Part shown: positions 8,459 through 17,399 of the stretch, one piece after another
How the letters are laid out: each line of letters opens with the position of its first letter
Numbering within the stretch: position 1 is the stretch's first letter
Notes under the pieces: model-generated
The model's database searches: none
Seen by the model: only the letters and a program-made list of their open reading frames with translations
What the model was told of the DNA's origin: nothing
Position numbers and translations under genes: made by a program
NCBI GenBank assembly: GCA_020632885.1
Contig: JACKEQ010000031.1
Coordinates: 1-64,000 of the forward strand
Reading direction: 5' to 3'
DNA length: 64,000 nt
Source: Alphaproteobacteria bacterium
GTDB lineage: Bacteria; Myxococcota_A; UBA796; GCA-2862545

Positions 8459-11431
8459 CTACTCGACGGGCTCGCTGACGGCCGTGGCCGCCCCGTCCGG
8501 GCCGCTGTCGTCGTCCGTGGTCGTGGGCGCCACGTCGTCGAACCCGTCGTCGGAGGCCGCCTCGGCCTCCTCGGCGTGCTTGCGGCGCCGGATCACCCGG
8601 TGGGCCGTGTTGCCGGTGGCCTCGGGACGCTCGTGGTGCACGTCCACGGGAGCCGCGACGGGCGCCGGAGCGATGAGCCCGGCCGCCTGAGCCTCGATCA
8701 GCGCCTGGATGCGCGCGATCTCGGTGTCGTAGGCGGCCTCCCACAGGGAGCCCTTGGGAGCGCGCTCCTTGGCGCGCAGGTACTCGGCGTGGGCGGGGAT
8801 GAACTGCTGACGGGCCTCGAGCACCGCGGCCAGCGTCGCGTAGGCGGCGTGGCTGGAGGGGTGCCGGGCGGCCTGGTCGCGCGCCATGGCCTCCGCGCCG
8901 TCGACGTCACCACGGGCGAGGTCGATGCGAGCGCGCTCGAGGCTGATGCGGTGGTGCCGCTCGGCCCCGCGCTCGGTGTTCTTGCGGGCCTGCTTGAGGA
9001 GCCAGTCGGCCCGCTCGAGGTCGCCGGCCGTGCGCCGGTGGAGCTGGGCGAGGAGGAGCTGGGCCTCGGGCGCCTTGCGGTCGTGGCGCAGGCTGGTCTC
9101 GAGGAGCTCCTTGGCCTCCGCGAAGGCGTCCGAGCGCACACCGGCGTCGGTCGCCGTGGCCGCACGGTCGATGAGGAGGTCCGCCAGGCGGGCGGTCTGG
9201 ACGGGGTCCTCCGGAGCCAGACGCACGGCCTCGCGCAGCAGGCTCTCCGCCTCGGCCAGGGCCTCCGGGCCCTCGTCGCGGCGGGTCATGCCGAGCAGAC
9301 CGTAGGCGTCGGGGAGCATCGGCTGGAGCTCCATGGCCTTCTGGAGGCTGGCGACCGCCTCGTTGCGACGGCCGTCGCGCAGCAGGATGGCGCCGAGCCG
9401 GCAGTAGAGGCGCGCCTCGTCGGGCAGGGCCGTGATGGCGGCCTGCAGGGTGGCGATCGCCTTCTGGCGGGACCGACGGTGGAGCCAGTGGCCCGCCACG
9501 CGGTGGAAGACCTCGGGCACGGGCGCCTGCTCGATGGCGAGCTTCGCGAGCTCGTCGAAGTCCGACTTCGCGGGACGCGCCTCGACGGCGGCCGGGGCCT
9601 CCTCGCCCTCCTTCCGGTCCTTGCGACGACCGCCCTTCCGGCCACCCTCGGGGGCCGGCGCACCGCGCTCCTCGGTCTCGGAGAGCTCGAGGCGGAGCAG
9701 GTGGGCGTCCGCGTTGCCCGGATGCGCGTTGACGATCTCGGCCAGGCGCTGGCGGGCGAGCTGGAAGTTCGGCTTCTTGGACCGGATCATGCCGATGCAG
9801 GAGTCCACCAGGACGTCCTCGTCGGGCAGGTCGGTCTTCACCCGGCGGCGCTGCTGGCGGCTCGCCGTGCAGTGGAGGTTGAACTCCTGCTGCAGCACGA
9901 GCTTCTTCATGCCTTCGGCGTCCTTGAGCTCGGCCCAGAGGGCGTCCGCGAGGCCGCGGTGCACGTCGAAGTCGCTGGTCTCGCGCCAGGTGAGCTGGCC
10001 GCGCACGAGGGGATGCACGCGGTAGCGGCGGTCCTCCTCGGTGCCCGTCATGTCGAGCAGGCCCTGGGCGAGGAGCTCGAGGCGCGCCTCACGGTTGAGG
10101 CCGAGCGCCGAGATCTCCTGCGCGTCGACGGTGTGGGGGACGTGGGCCACGGCCGCGAGGGCCGCGCGCAGCGGCGCCGGGAGCTTCTCGACCTTGCGGG
10201 CCAGCCGGCGCTTCACCTTCTCGAGGGAGCCGTCCTCCATGGAGAGGTACTTGGGGTCCTCGGTGAGCTCGACACCGTTGTCGCGGTCGCGCACGTCGAT
10301 GGCGTAGACCCGCGCGGCGAGCGGGTGGCCGCCGATCTTCTCGGAGATCGGGCCGAAGCGCTCGCGGGGGAACTCCGGCGCCTTGTAGGCGTCGAAGATC
10401 TCGTGCAGGAAGCGGCCCTTGATGCCCGCGAGGGGCATGCGGCGCAGGTGCTGGGCCTGGCCCTCCCGGTAGAGCACGGGCTGGTCGATGCTGCTGAAGA
10501 CCATCCGCACCCGGCTCGGGTTGGTGAGCAGGGCCACGAGCAGGAGCTCGAGGCGCGACTTGCGGAAGAAGTCGTTCTGGCGGCCGAGGGCCGTGTGGAG
10601 ACCCTCGACGAACATCACGGCGTCGTGGTCCACCGCACCCATGGCCTCGATGGCGGCCGCGACGATGTCGGCGGGCTTACGGGCGCGATCCTTCAGGGCG
10701 TCGTGGAGCTGCGGGGCGCCGTGGGCGCGGCAGACGAGCGCGAGACGCGCGGCGAGGGCATCGAAGCCGAGCTCCCGGCCGAGCGTGAAGTCCGGCAGGC
10801 GCTCGAGGCCGCTGGCGGCCGCGGCGTGCTCGAAGAGCGTGCGCTTGCCGATGCCGTGGGCACCGCTCAGCACGATCGGGCCCGGCGTGGCGAGCAGGCC
10901 CTTCAGGGACTCCAGCTCCTCGTCCCGACCGACGAAGGTGAAGCGCGGCGCGCGGTCGCCCGCCTTCTCCTTCTTCGTCTTCACCTTCGGCACGGTGGCC
11001 ACCTCGACGGGCTCGAGGTCCGCCGGAGGGGTGGGCAGGTCGCGCAGGAAGCTCTTGCCCTTGCCCTTGATGTGCTCGATCTTCAGGCCCGAGAGCTGAC
11101 CGAACTGGAAGGGGTTGAACGAGCGCGCCACGACGAACACACGGGGCTTGTGCTGCGCGCGGCTCACGATCTTCGCGATGTCGTCGAGGCCACCGGTGTC
11201 GCCACGCTCGGGCTCCACGAGCACGAGCACGCCGTTCGGCTGGGCGATCGAGCGCGCGAGACCCTTGTCCGTGACGGCGGTGACCGCGCCCGACGCGGGA
11301 CCCGACAGCGCCATCGGGAGGAATGCCGCGCGGTCCTTCAGCGCGAGCTGGACCTCGGGATCGCGGAGGAGAGCGCCGGAGACGGCGACCGAGCAACGGC
11401 CGGCCTCGATGGCGGAGACGACGGCATCCAT
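8459..11431 (-). CDS. STAND-like ATPase with C-terminal TPRs
   Basis: This 990-residue protein has three parts. The N-terminal domain (1-150) is unrecognised, the NTPase core begins with FTFVGRDEELESLKGLL (about 163-179), and many TPR-like helix pairs lie from about residue 600 to 940. The P-loop is GAHGIGKRT (about 190-198): Arg stands where Ser/Thr is usual, one position before Thr. The Walker B-like strand VMFVEGL has Glu for Asp. This is the architecture of STAND signal-transduction or defence ATPases that oligomerise on ligand binding. The start at 11431 has GAGG 8 nt upstream. The tail is acidic and low-complexity. It is divergent from uvrC. Confidence 0.75.
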   Translation of the reverse strand: MDAVVSAIEAGRCSVAVSGALLRDPEVQLALKDRAAFLPMALSGPASGAVTAVTDKGLARSIAQPNGVLVLVEPERGDTGGLDDIAKIVSRAQHKPRVFVVARSFNPFQFGQLSGLKIEHIKGKGKSFLRDLPTPPADLEPVEVATVPKVKTKKEKAGDRAPRFTFVGRDEELESLKGLLATPGPIVLSGAHGIGKRTLFEHAAAASGLERLPDFTLGRELGFDALAARLALVCRAHGAPQLHDALKDRARKPADIVAAAIEAMGAVDHDAVMFVEGLHTALGRQNDFFRKSRLELLLVALLTNPSRVRMVFSSIDQPVLYREGQAQHLRRMPLAGIKGRFLHEIFDAYKAPEFPRERFGPISEKIGGHPLAARVYAIDVRDRDNGVELTEDPKYLSMEDGSLEKVKRRLARKVEKLPAPLRAALAAVAHVPHTVDAQEISALGLNREARLELLAQGLLDMTGTEEDRRYRVHPLVRGQLTWRETSDFDVHRGLADALWAELKDAEGMKKLVLQQEFNLHCTASRQQRRRVKTDLPDEDVLVDSCIGMIRSKKPNFQLARQRLAEIVNAHPGNADAHLLRLELSETEERGAPAPEGGRKGGRRKDRKEGEEAPAAVEARPAKSDFDELAKLAIEQAPVPEVFHRVAGHWLHRRSRQKAIATLQAAITALPDEARLYCRLGAILLRDGRRNEAVASLQKAMELQPMLPDAYGLLGMTRRDEGPEALAEAESLLREAVRLAPEDPVQTARLADLLIDRAATATDAGVRSDAFAEAKELLETSLRHDRKAPEAQLLLAQLHRRTAGDLERADWLLKQARKNTERGAERHHRISLERARIDLARGDVDGAEAMARDQAARHPSSHAAYATLAAVLEARQQFIPAHAEYLRAKERAPKGSLWEAAYDTEIARIQALIEAQAAGLIAPAPVAAPVDVHHERPEATGNTAHRVIRRRKHAEEAEAASDDGFDDVAPTTTDDDSGPDGAATAVSEPVE

Positions 11432-11526
11432 GGACGTACCTCGACGGTGTTCACCGGGGCGCTTCCCCGGGACTTGGCTGTCGCGCGTAACGCCGCGAAC
11501 GTGCGGATGCACGCCACCACGGGGGT

Positions 11527-11532
11527 TAGGGA
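11527..11532 (+). promoter_or_regulatory. Putative -10 box before uvrC
   Basis: TAGGGA sits 6 nt before ATG 11539, matching the leaderless pattern. The same bases also give a GGGAGGG purine stretch that could act as a ribosome binding site, so the two readings cannot be separated here. Confidence 0.3.
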
Positions 11533-11538
11533 GGGCCG

Positions 11539-13374
11539 ATGGGATCCACCCTCGACGAGCAGGCCCGGCTGCTGCCCACCCGCCCGGGCTGCTACCTCTT
11601 CCGCGACGGCCGCGGGCGCGTGCTCTACGTCGGGAAGGCGCGGTCGCTTCGGGCCCGCGTGCGCCAGTACCTCACCGGTACCGACGAGCGCGCGATGGTG
11701 CCGTTCCTGGTCGCGGCGGCGAAGTCGGTGGACGTCGTGGTCACCGCCAGCGAGAAGGAGGCCCTGCTCCTCGAGAACTCGCTGATCAAGCAGCACCGCC
11801 CGCGCTTCAACGTGAAGCTGCGCGACGACAGCAACTTCCTCCACCTGCGTGTGGATCCCCGGTCGTCCTGGCCCCGCTACCACCTCGTGCGCTCGATCCG
11901 CGACGACGGGGCCCGCTACTTCGGTCCCTACCACAGCGCGTCGAAGGCAAGGTCCACCCTCGCGTTCCTGCAGCGGGCCTTCCCCCTGCGGACGTGCACC
12001 GACGCCGTGCTCCGCAGCCGCACCCGGCCCTGCCTGCTCCACCAGATGGATCGCTGCGTGGCGCCCTGCGTGGACGCCGTGGACCGCGCGACCTACGACG
12101 GGCTCGTCTCGGGCAGCATGGAGCTCCTCCAGGGTCGCTACAAGCCCGTGATCCAGAGCCTCGAGAAGCGGATGCTCGACGCTGCGGAGGCCCTGGAGTT
12201 CGAGCGGGCCGCCCGCCTCCGCGACCTGATCTTCAGCATCCGCTCCACCCTGGAGCACCAGAACGTGGTGGACGCGCGGCTCGGCGACCACGACGTGTGG
12301 GCGCTCCACCGGGACGGCGCGAGGGGTGCGGTGGCCGTGCTGCCGATCCGTGCGGGTGTGGTGGGCGAGCCGACCGTGACGACGCTCGAGGCGGCGACCG
12401 ACGACGACGGCGACCTGCTCTCCACGCTGCTGAACACCGGCTACCTCGACAACGCCTGCCCGCCGGAGGTCATCGTACCCGTGCTGCCGCCCGACCACGA
12501 GGCACTCGCGGAGGTCCTCTCGGAACGGGCGGGCCGCAGGGTCGCCCTGCACGCACCGGCGCGAGGCCGGAAGGTGCGGTGGCTGGAGCTCGCGAGCGAG
12601 AACGCCCGCCTGCGCTACCTCGCCGAGAACGACGAGGAGGCCCGCCACCGTGCCGCGATGGAGGAGCTCGCCGAGAAGCTCGAGCTGGCCGGGCCGCCCG
12701 AGCGCATCGAGTGCTTCGACAACTCGAACCTCGGGGGCACCCACCCGGTTGCCGCGATGTCCGTGTTCCTCGGGGGGCGGCCGGCACGCGGGGAGTACCG
12801 TCGCTACCGGGTGAAGCGGGCGGCCGGCAACGACGACTACGGCATGATGCGGGAGATCCTGGAGCGCAGGTTCACCCGGGCCCGCGAGTCCGGGCTGTTC
12901 CCCGATCTGCTCGTGGTGGACGGCGGGAAGGGCCAGCTCGGCGTGGCCCTCGCGGTGCTCCACGACCTCGGCCTGCACGACCAGCCGGTGGTCGGCATCG
13001 CCAAGCCGCGCACGGAGCGTCGCAAGGGCGACACCGTGGCCACCGACAAGATCGTGCTCCCGCACCGCAAGGAGCCCCTGAAGCTCGGGCGCGGTCATCC
13101 CGCCCTGCGCATCCTCCAGCACATCCGCGACGAAGCCCACCGCACGGCCGTCCGCTACCAGCGCAAGGTCCGTGGGCAGGCGGACCTCACCAGCGTGCTC
13201 GAAGGCATCCCGGGCATCGGCAAGGCCCGTCGGAACGCGCTCCTGCGGGCCCTCGGCAGCGCGGAGGCCGTCGCGGACGCCACGGTGGAGCAGCTCGAGG
13301 CCGTGGAGGGCGTGGGCCCGGCCCTCGCCCGCACCCTCTACGACGCCCTGCACCCCGACGACCTCGTCCTGTAG
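11539..13374 (+). CDS. uvrC: Excinuclease ABC subunit C
   Basis: The 611-residue UvrC makes both incisions flanking DNA damage bound by UvrA/UvrB. Visible parts, in order: GIY-YIG nuclease (PGCYLFRDGRGRVLYVGKAR, residues 15-34), UVR/UvrB-binding helix pair around LEFERAARLRDLI (about 215), C-terminal RNase H-like endonuclease (ECFDNSNLGGTHPVAAM through NDDYGMMREIL), and tandem helix-hairpin-helix motifs near the end (IPGIGKARRNALL and VEGVGPALARTLY). Length and order are normal. The LysR gene follows 21 bp downstream. Confidence 0.97.
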   Translation: MGSTLDEQARLLPTRPGCYLFRDGRGRVLYVGKARSLRARVRQYLTGTDERAMVPFLVAAAKSVDVVVTASEKEALLLENSLIKQHRPRFNVKLRDDSNFLHLRVDPRSSWPRYHLVRSIRDDGARYFGPYHSASKARSTLAFLQRAFPLRTCTDAVLRSRTRPCLLHQMDRCVAPCVDAVDRATYDGLVSGSMELLQGRYKPVIQSLEKRMLDAAEALEFERAARLRDLIFSIRSTLEHQNVVDARLGDHDVWALHRDGARGAVAVLPIRAGVVGEPTVTTLEAATDDDGDLLSTLLNTGYLDNACPPEVIVPVLPPDHEALAEVLSERAGRRVALHAPARGRKVRWLELASENARLRYLAENDEEARHRAAMEELAEKLELAGPPERIECFDNSNLGGTHPVAAMSVFLGGRPARGEYRRYRVKRAAGNDDYGMMREILERRFTRARESGLFPDLLVVDGGKGQLGVALAVLHDLGLHDQPVVGIAKPRTERRKGDTVATDKIVLPHRKEPLKLGRGHPALRILQHIRDEAHRTAVRYQRKVRGQADLTSVLEGIPGIGKARRNALLRALGSAEAVADATVEQLEAVEGVGPALARTLYDALHPDDLVL

Positions 13375-13395
13375 AGTGACCCCCTCGGAGGCCGT

Positions 13396-14289
13396 GTGGA
13401 CCGGCTGAACCAGATGCGGGTGTTCGTCACCGTCGTCGACAAGCAGTCCTTCACCCGGGCCGCGGACGCCCTCGGGATGGCGAAGTCCACCGTGAGCCGG
13501 CAGGTCTCGGACCTCGAGGCGAGGCTCGGGGTGCGCCTGCTCTACCGGACCACCCGCGTGCTCCACCCCACCGAGGTCGGGCGCGCGTACTTCGAGCGCT
13601 GCCAGGCCATCCTGCGCGACATCGAGGAGGCCGACGACATCGTGTCGGCGCGCAGCGAGGGCATCCGCGGCACCCTGAAGGTGGCCTCCGCGTCGATGTT
13701 CAGCACGATGTACCTGGTGGACCCCATCGCGTCCTTCCGGCGCGAGCACCCCGACGTCACCGTGGACCTCCGGCTCGACGACCGCTTCGTGAACCTCGTG
13801 GAGGACGGGCTCGATCTCGCCATCCGCGTCATCGAGACCCCGCCCGACAGCAGCCTCGTGGCCCGTCGTCTGGCCGCGACCACCCACCGGCTCGTGGCCG
13901 CACCGTCGTTCCTGGCTGCCCACCCGATCCAGGGTCCCGACGATCTGGCGCGCGTGCCGACGCTCGTCCGCACGCCCCCCGCGCCTGTGTGGACGCTCTG
14001 GGAGGGCGACCGCGAGCACCGCATCGAGCCGCGGCCCGTGCTCGCCTGCAACCAGGCCGAGCCCCTCGTGCACGCCGCGCGCATCGGGCTCGGCGTGGGC
14101 CTCTTCCCGGACTTCATGACCCACGACCTGGAGCGCGCGGGCGAGCTCGTGCGGGTGCTCCCCGAGCTCTCCGGCTGGTCCAGCGGGGTCTACGCCATCT
14201 ATCCCCACCGTCGTCTGCTCCAGGGCCGCGTGCGCGCCTTCATCGACCACCTGGCCGCGTGCTGGGAGCCCCCGCCCTGGGAGAGCTGA
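13396..14289 (+). CDS. LysR-family transcriptional regulator
   Basis: This is a 297-residue LysR regulator of the CrgA/DsdC-like group. The N-terminus (MDRLNQMRVFVTVVDKQSF) leads into the helix-turn-helix TRAADALGMAKSTVSRQVSDLE, followed by the substrate-binding half. The start is GTG 13396 with GGAGG 6 nt upstream. It is read in the same direction as uvrC and the SUKH-domain gene and has no divergent partner, so its target cannot be read from the layout. Confidence 0.92.
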   Translation: MDRLNQMRVFVTVVDKQSFTRAADALGMAKSTVSRQVSDLEARLGVRLLYRTTRVLHPTEVGRAYFERCQAILRDIEEADDIVSARSEGIRGTLKVASASMFSTMYLVDPIASFRREHPDVTVDLRLDDRFVNLVEDGLDLAIRVIETPPDSSLVARRLAATTHRLVAAPSFLAAHPIQGPDDLARVPTLVRTPPAPVWTLWEGDREHRIEPRPVLACNQAEPLVHAARIGLGVGLFPDFMTHDLERAGELVRVLPELSGWSSGVYAIYPHRRLLQGRVRAFIDHLAACWEPPPWES

Positions 14290-14322
14290 CGGCGGATTCG
14301 TCCCGTCCGCGGGCGATCGTGT

Positions 14323-14380
14323 TATCCTCGGGCACCCCCTCCCTCCCCCTCCTCCCCTCCTCCTCCGCCCCTCCCCAGGA
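14323..14380 (+). promoter_or_regulatory. Promoter and pyrimidine-only leader of the SUKH-TPR-HEAT gene
   Basis: TATCCT (14323-14328) is a plausible -10 box. From 14335 to 14376 the leader is entirely C and T apart from one G at 14367, with repeated CCTCC units, followed by the ribosome binding site AGGA (14377-14380) and 7 nt to ATG 14388. CCTCC is complementary to Shine-Dalgarno sequences, so the leader could pair with its own AGGA and limit translation. Confidence 0.4.
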
Positions 14381-14387
14381 ACGCCCC

Positions 14388-17324
14388 ATGCAGACGCTCC
14401 CCGCCGATGGCGGCATGCGCACGCTCGCGCGCATCGTCCGTCAATACCGCCAGGACGTGAACCAGCTCGGCCCCGCGGCCCCGCCGGACGCCGTCCAGGC
14501 CCTCGAGGCCCACATCGGTTGCCCGCTGCCCCCCGGCCTGCGGCACTTCCTCCTCGAGCACAACGGGGCCAGCCTGCTCCGCGGCGCCCTCCGAGTGCGC
14601 AGCACCGCCGACATCGTGCTCGCCAGCGCGGACGCCCGGCAGGTCGTGCTCTTCGCGGACGGCAAGGAGGAGCGCTGGGCCTTCGCACCCGACGCGTCGG
14701 GCTGGGTGTTCGGCGCCTGGGCGGACGAGCGGCTGGTCCCGCTGCACGGGAGCTTCTCGGGCTGGCTGCAGGCCACCCTCACCGTCACCGAGAGCCAGGT
14801 GCGCGCCCCGCGCGACCAGGCCCTCCTGCGCTTCGAGGCCGACCCCAACGACATCCACCAGCTCCTCGCCGCCGGACGCCGGGCCCTCGAGGAGGGTCGG
14901 CCCGAGGAGGCCGAGGCCATCCTGCGCCGCGTGACCGTGAACGACCCCTCGCGGGTGCTGGGCTGGCAGTACCTGGGCGACGCGCTCGCCGTGACGGACC
15001 GCATCGCGGCCCGCCAGAGCTGGCTCGCCGCCTTCCGTCGTACAGCGCTCCCCCTGCCCTGGCCGGGCGCGCCGGTGTTCGACGCCGACGGGCTCGACAA
15101 CCTCCGCCGCGCGTTCACGGACCCCGAGGCCTGGGAGCTCGAGCTCACCCGCTTCCTCGAGGAGCGCGTGGCCGACGTGCGCTCCGGACGGGGCGCCGAG
15201 CTCGTGGTCGCCGTCTCGCGGGCCCTGGCGCGCAGCCGCATGCGCCGCGGTCGCCGGACGGAGGCGCGCGACGCCCTGGCCACCCTGGTCGCCCGCTGCC
15301 ACAGCTACGCCGAGCAGCCCCGGCCCTGGGAGGCCGTGCTGGAGCTCGCCCGGCTCGAGGCGGACCTCGGGAGCCACGACGAGGCCGAGGCCCTCGTGCG
15401 GCGCGTGCTGCGCGGGGCCGACCGCTCCCACCACGGGGCCGCGTGCCTGCTGCTCGCCACCATCGCCATCGCGCGCCAGGAGCCCTTCGCCGAGGACATC
15501 CTGCGTGACGCCGAGCGGGCCGGGCTCGACGACGAGCAGGCCATCCAGTGGCGCCTGCTGGCCGCCGAGCGGGCCCTCCGCCACGACGGGCTGGACGGTG
15601 CCACCGAGCACCTGGACACCGCCCGTACGCTGGCCCGCCGCCTCGCCATGCCGCGCTGGACGGCCGCCGTGCGCCTCCTCGAGGGCGACCTCCACCGTGC
15701 CCGCGACCGCTGGGACGACGCCGTGTCCGCCTGGACCACCGGGCAGAACGCGCTGACGTCCCACGCGGATGCCGAGCTCTCCAACCGGTTCCGGAGCCGC
15801 TTCGGCGACGCCGCCCTGCACGCGCGCGAGATCCGCGAGGCCGAGCACCACTACGCCGCGGCTGCGCGGGGCTTCGGCGAGAACGAGCTGCGCGTCCGGG
15901 AGGCCTGGGCCCTGCTGCGGCTCGCCCAGGTCTGGCTGCTCACGGGGCGTGGCGCCGACGAGCTCCTCCGGGCCGCCCTCGCGCGGTTCCAGGAGGCCGA
16001 CCTGGCCGCCGGCGTGGCCGCCCACGACGCCGTGGCCGGGGACCCGGGTCTGCACCTCGACTGGCACCTCACCCGGGCCCGCGACCATGCCCGGGCCCGC
16101 TACGACGCCCAGCGTGCCCGCCCGCCGTACGAGCGCGCCGACGCCGACCGTCCCGAGCGTCGCCTCGGGGCCCACCGCATCGCCATCGCCGCCTGCAGCG
16201 ACGAGATCGTCCCGCACCTCGCCCGCCGCATGGACGCGGCCACCCGGGCCATCGAGGCCGGCCGGCTCGCGCCGAAGGACGAGAGCGTGCTCCACTACGT
16301 CGGTGCCGTCGACCTCCTCTCGGGGCACCGGAGCTGGTCGGCCGCCGAGATCCTCCTGCGTCACCTCATGGAGCAGCGGGTGGACGGGTACCCCTGGCAG
16401 GCCCTCCAGGGCGCCATCGCCCGGTCGCCGAACGCCGCGCTGGTGCACGGGCTGCTCGAGCACATCGAGGTTCCCAAGGGCAAGCCGGGCCCCGCTCTGG
16501 CCGCCGCCGCCGAGCTGCTCGGCCTGCGCCGCGAGACCCACGCCGTGAAGCCGCTCCTCGCGCTCGCCTGCCGTCCCCACAGCCCCGCCGTGCGCAAGGC
16601 GGCCGTGGTGGCGCTCGGGCGGATCGGCGACCGCCGGGCCCTGGACGTGGTCGCCGAGGCGCTCCAGACCCCGCAGCTCGCGGAGGCCGCCGCCCTCGCG
16701 CTCCTGATGCTGGGCGACCGTCGTGGGCTCGACTTCCACGGGCGCGCGCTCGTCGAGCGTCGCCGCGACCTCATCGGCCTGCCGGGCGAGATCGTCGGGC
16801 GCTACGGCGGCCCCGAGCACCTCCTGCTGCTCGTGGGCGCCACCGACGGCGAGGGACCCGTGGCCATCGGTGCGCTCCAGGGGCTCGGGCTCCTCGGGGA
16901 CGCCCGGGCCGTCCCGACCCTGCTGGAGGCCCTCGGTCGTCGGGACCGCCAGGTGGTCGAGGTGGCCCTCGGCGCCCTCGAGCTCATCACCGGGCACCAC
17001 GAGCAGGACGAGCCGGGCTTCCGTTCGCGCTGGCACGCCTGGTGGGAGGCCCACGCCGCGGACTTCCCGGACGGCGTGCGCTTCCGGGAGGGCCGCGTGT
17101 TCGGGGTGGGCGTGCTCATCGATCGTCTGGAGCACGACGATCCCTGGGTACGCCGCACGGCCTACGACGAGCTGTGCATCACGACCGGCGAGCGCCACCC
17201 GTTCGACGCGGACGGCCCCTGGCGCCTGCAGCGTGCCCACGTGCGCGGCTGGCGCCGGTGGTGGGTGACCGCGAAGGAGCGCTTCGTGGACGGCGGTTGG
17301 TACCTGGACGGCCGCCGGAGCTGA
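14388..17324 (+). CDS. SUKH (SMI1/KNR4)-domain protein with TPR and HEAT repeats
   Basis: This is a 978-residue cytosolic protein. Residues about 33-130 match the SMI1/KNR4 (SUKH) pattern: ALEAHIGCPLPPGLRHFLLE, then HNG, an aromatic strand WAFAPDASGWVF, and the closing GSFSGWL. A long helical middle has TPR-like pairs (about 155-560). From about 700 to 880 there are HEAT/PBS-type repeats, for example SPAVRKAAVVALGRIGDRRA. SUKH domains are best known as immunity proteins of bacterial toxin systems, but also occur as general adaptors. ATG 14388 is chosen for its AGGA site and because the SUKH domain begins soon after. It lies directly upstream of the protease cassette. Confidence 0.75.
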   Translation: MQTLPADGGMRTLARIVRQYRQDVNQLGPAAPPDAVQALEAHIGCPLPPGLRHFLLEHNGASLLRGALRVRSTADIVLASADARQVVLFADGKEERWAFAPDASGWVFGAWADERLVPLHGSFSGWLQATLTVTESQVRAPRDQALLRFEADPNDIHQLLAAGRRALEEGRPEEAEAILRRVTVNDPSRVLGWQYLGDALAVTDRIAARQSWLAAFRRTALPLPWPGAPVFDADGLDNLRRAFTDPEAWELELTRFLEERVADVRSGRGAELVVAVSRALARSRMRRGRRTEARDALATLVARCHSYAEQPRPWEAVLELARLEADLGSHDEAEALVRRVLRGADRSHHGAACLLLATIAIARQEPFAEDILRDAERAGLDDEQAIQWRLLAAERALRHDGLDGATEHLDTARTLARRLAMPRWTAAVRLLEGDLHRARDRWDDAVSAWTTGQNALTSHADAELSNRFRSRFGDAALHAREIREAEHHYAAAARGFGENELRVREAWALLRLAQVWLLTGRGADELLRAALARFQEADLAAGVAAHDAVAGDPGLHLDWHLTRARDHARARYDAQRARPPYERADADRPERRLGAHRIAIAACSDEIVPHLARRMDAATRAIEAGRLAPKDESVLHYVGAVDLLSGHRSWSAAEILLRHLMEQRVDGYPWQALQGAIARSPNAALVHGLLEHIEVPKGKPGPALAAAAELLGLRRETHAVKPLLALACRPHSPAVRKAAVVALGRIGDRRALDVVAEALQTPQLAEAAALALLMLGDRRGLDFHGRALVERRRDLIGLPGEIVGRYGGPEHLLLLVGATDGEGPVAIGALQGLGLLGDARAVPTLLEALGRRDRQVVEVALGALELITGHHEQDEPGFRSRWHAWWEAHAADFPDGVRFREGRVFGVGVLIDRLEHDDPWVRRTAYDELCITTGERHPFDADGPWRLQRAHVRGWRRWWVTAKERFVDGGWYLDGRRS

Positions 17325-17359
17325 CCGACCTTTGGTATCGGGTTGACCCCTGCCCCGGT

Positions 17360-17375
17360 CGTATGACGTCATACG
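17360..17375. promoter_or_regulatory. Perfect 16-bp palindrome, operator candidate
   Basis: CGTATGACGTCATACG is a perfect palindrome 24 bp before the start of the three-gene cassette. A TTGACC -35-like hexamer lies just upstream at 17343-17348, so a dimer bound here would cover the expected -10 region. It is the most obvious regulatory site in the 75-bp gap between the SUKH gene and the cassette. Confidence 0.55.
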
Positions 17376-17399
17376 CGATGTCACGACCGAGGAGGGACC

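Noticed and set aside
8486..11431. Long plus-strand frame covering the STAND-like ATPase gene
   Set aside because: It is a mirror frame of the minus-strand gene caused by GC-rich codon bias, and its product is low-complexity with no motifs.
10980..11431. N-terminal SIR2 domain in the STAND-like ATPase
   Set aside because: The start (AIEAGRCSVAVSGALL) is reminiscent of SIR2-like domains, but the GAG and catalytic His motifs are missing, so I left the domain unnamed.
17333..17350. Sigma-54-like promoter (TTGG...TTGA) before the cassette
   Set aside because: The spacing between the GG and the expected GC is one base short and the GC is absent (GA).
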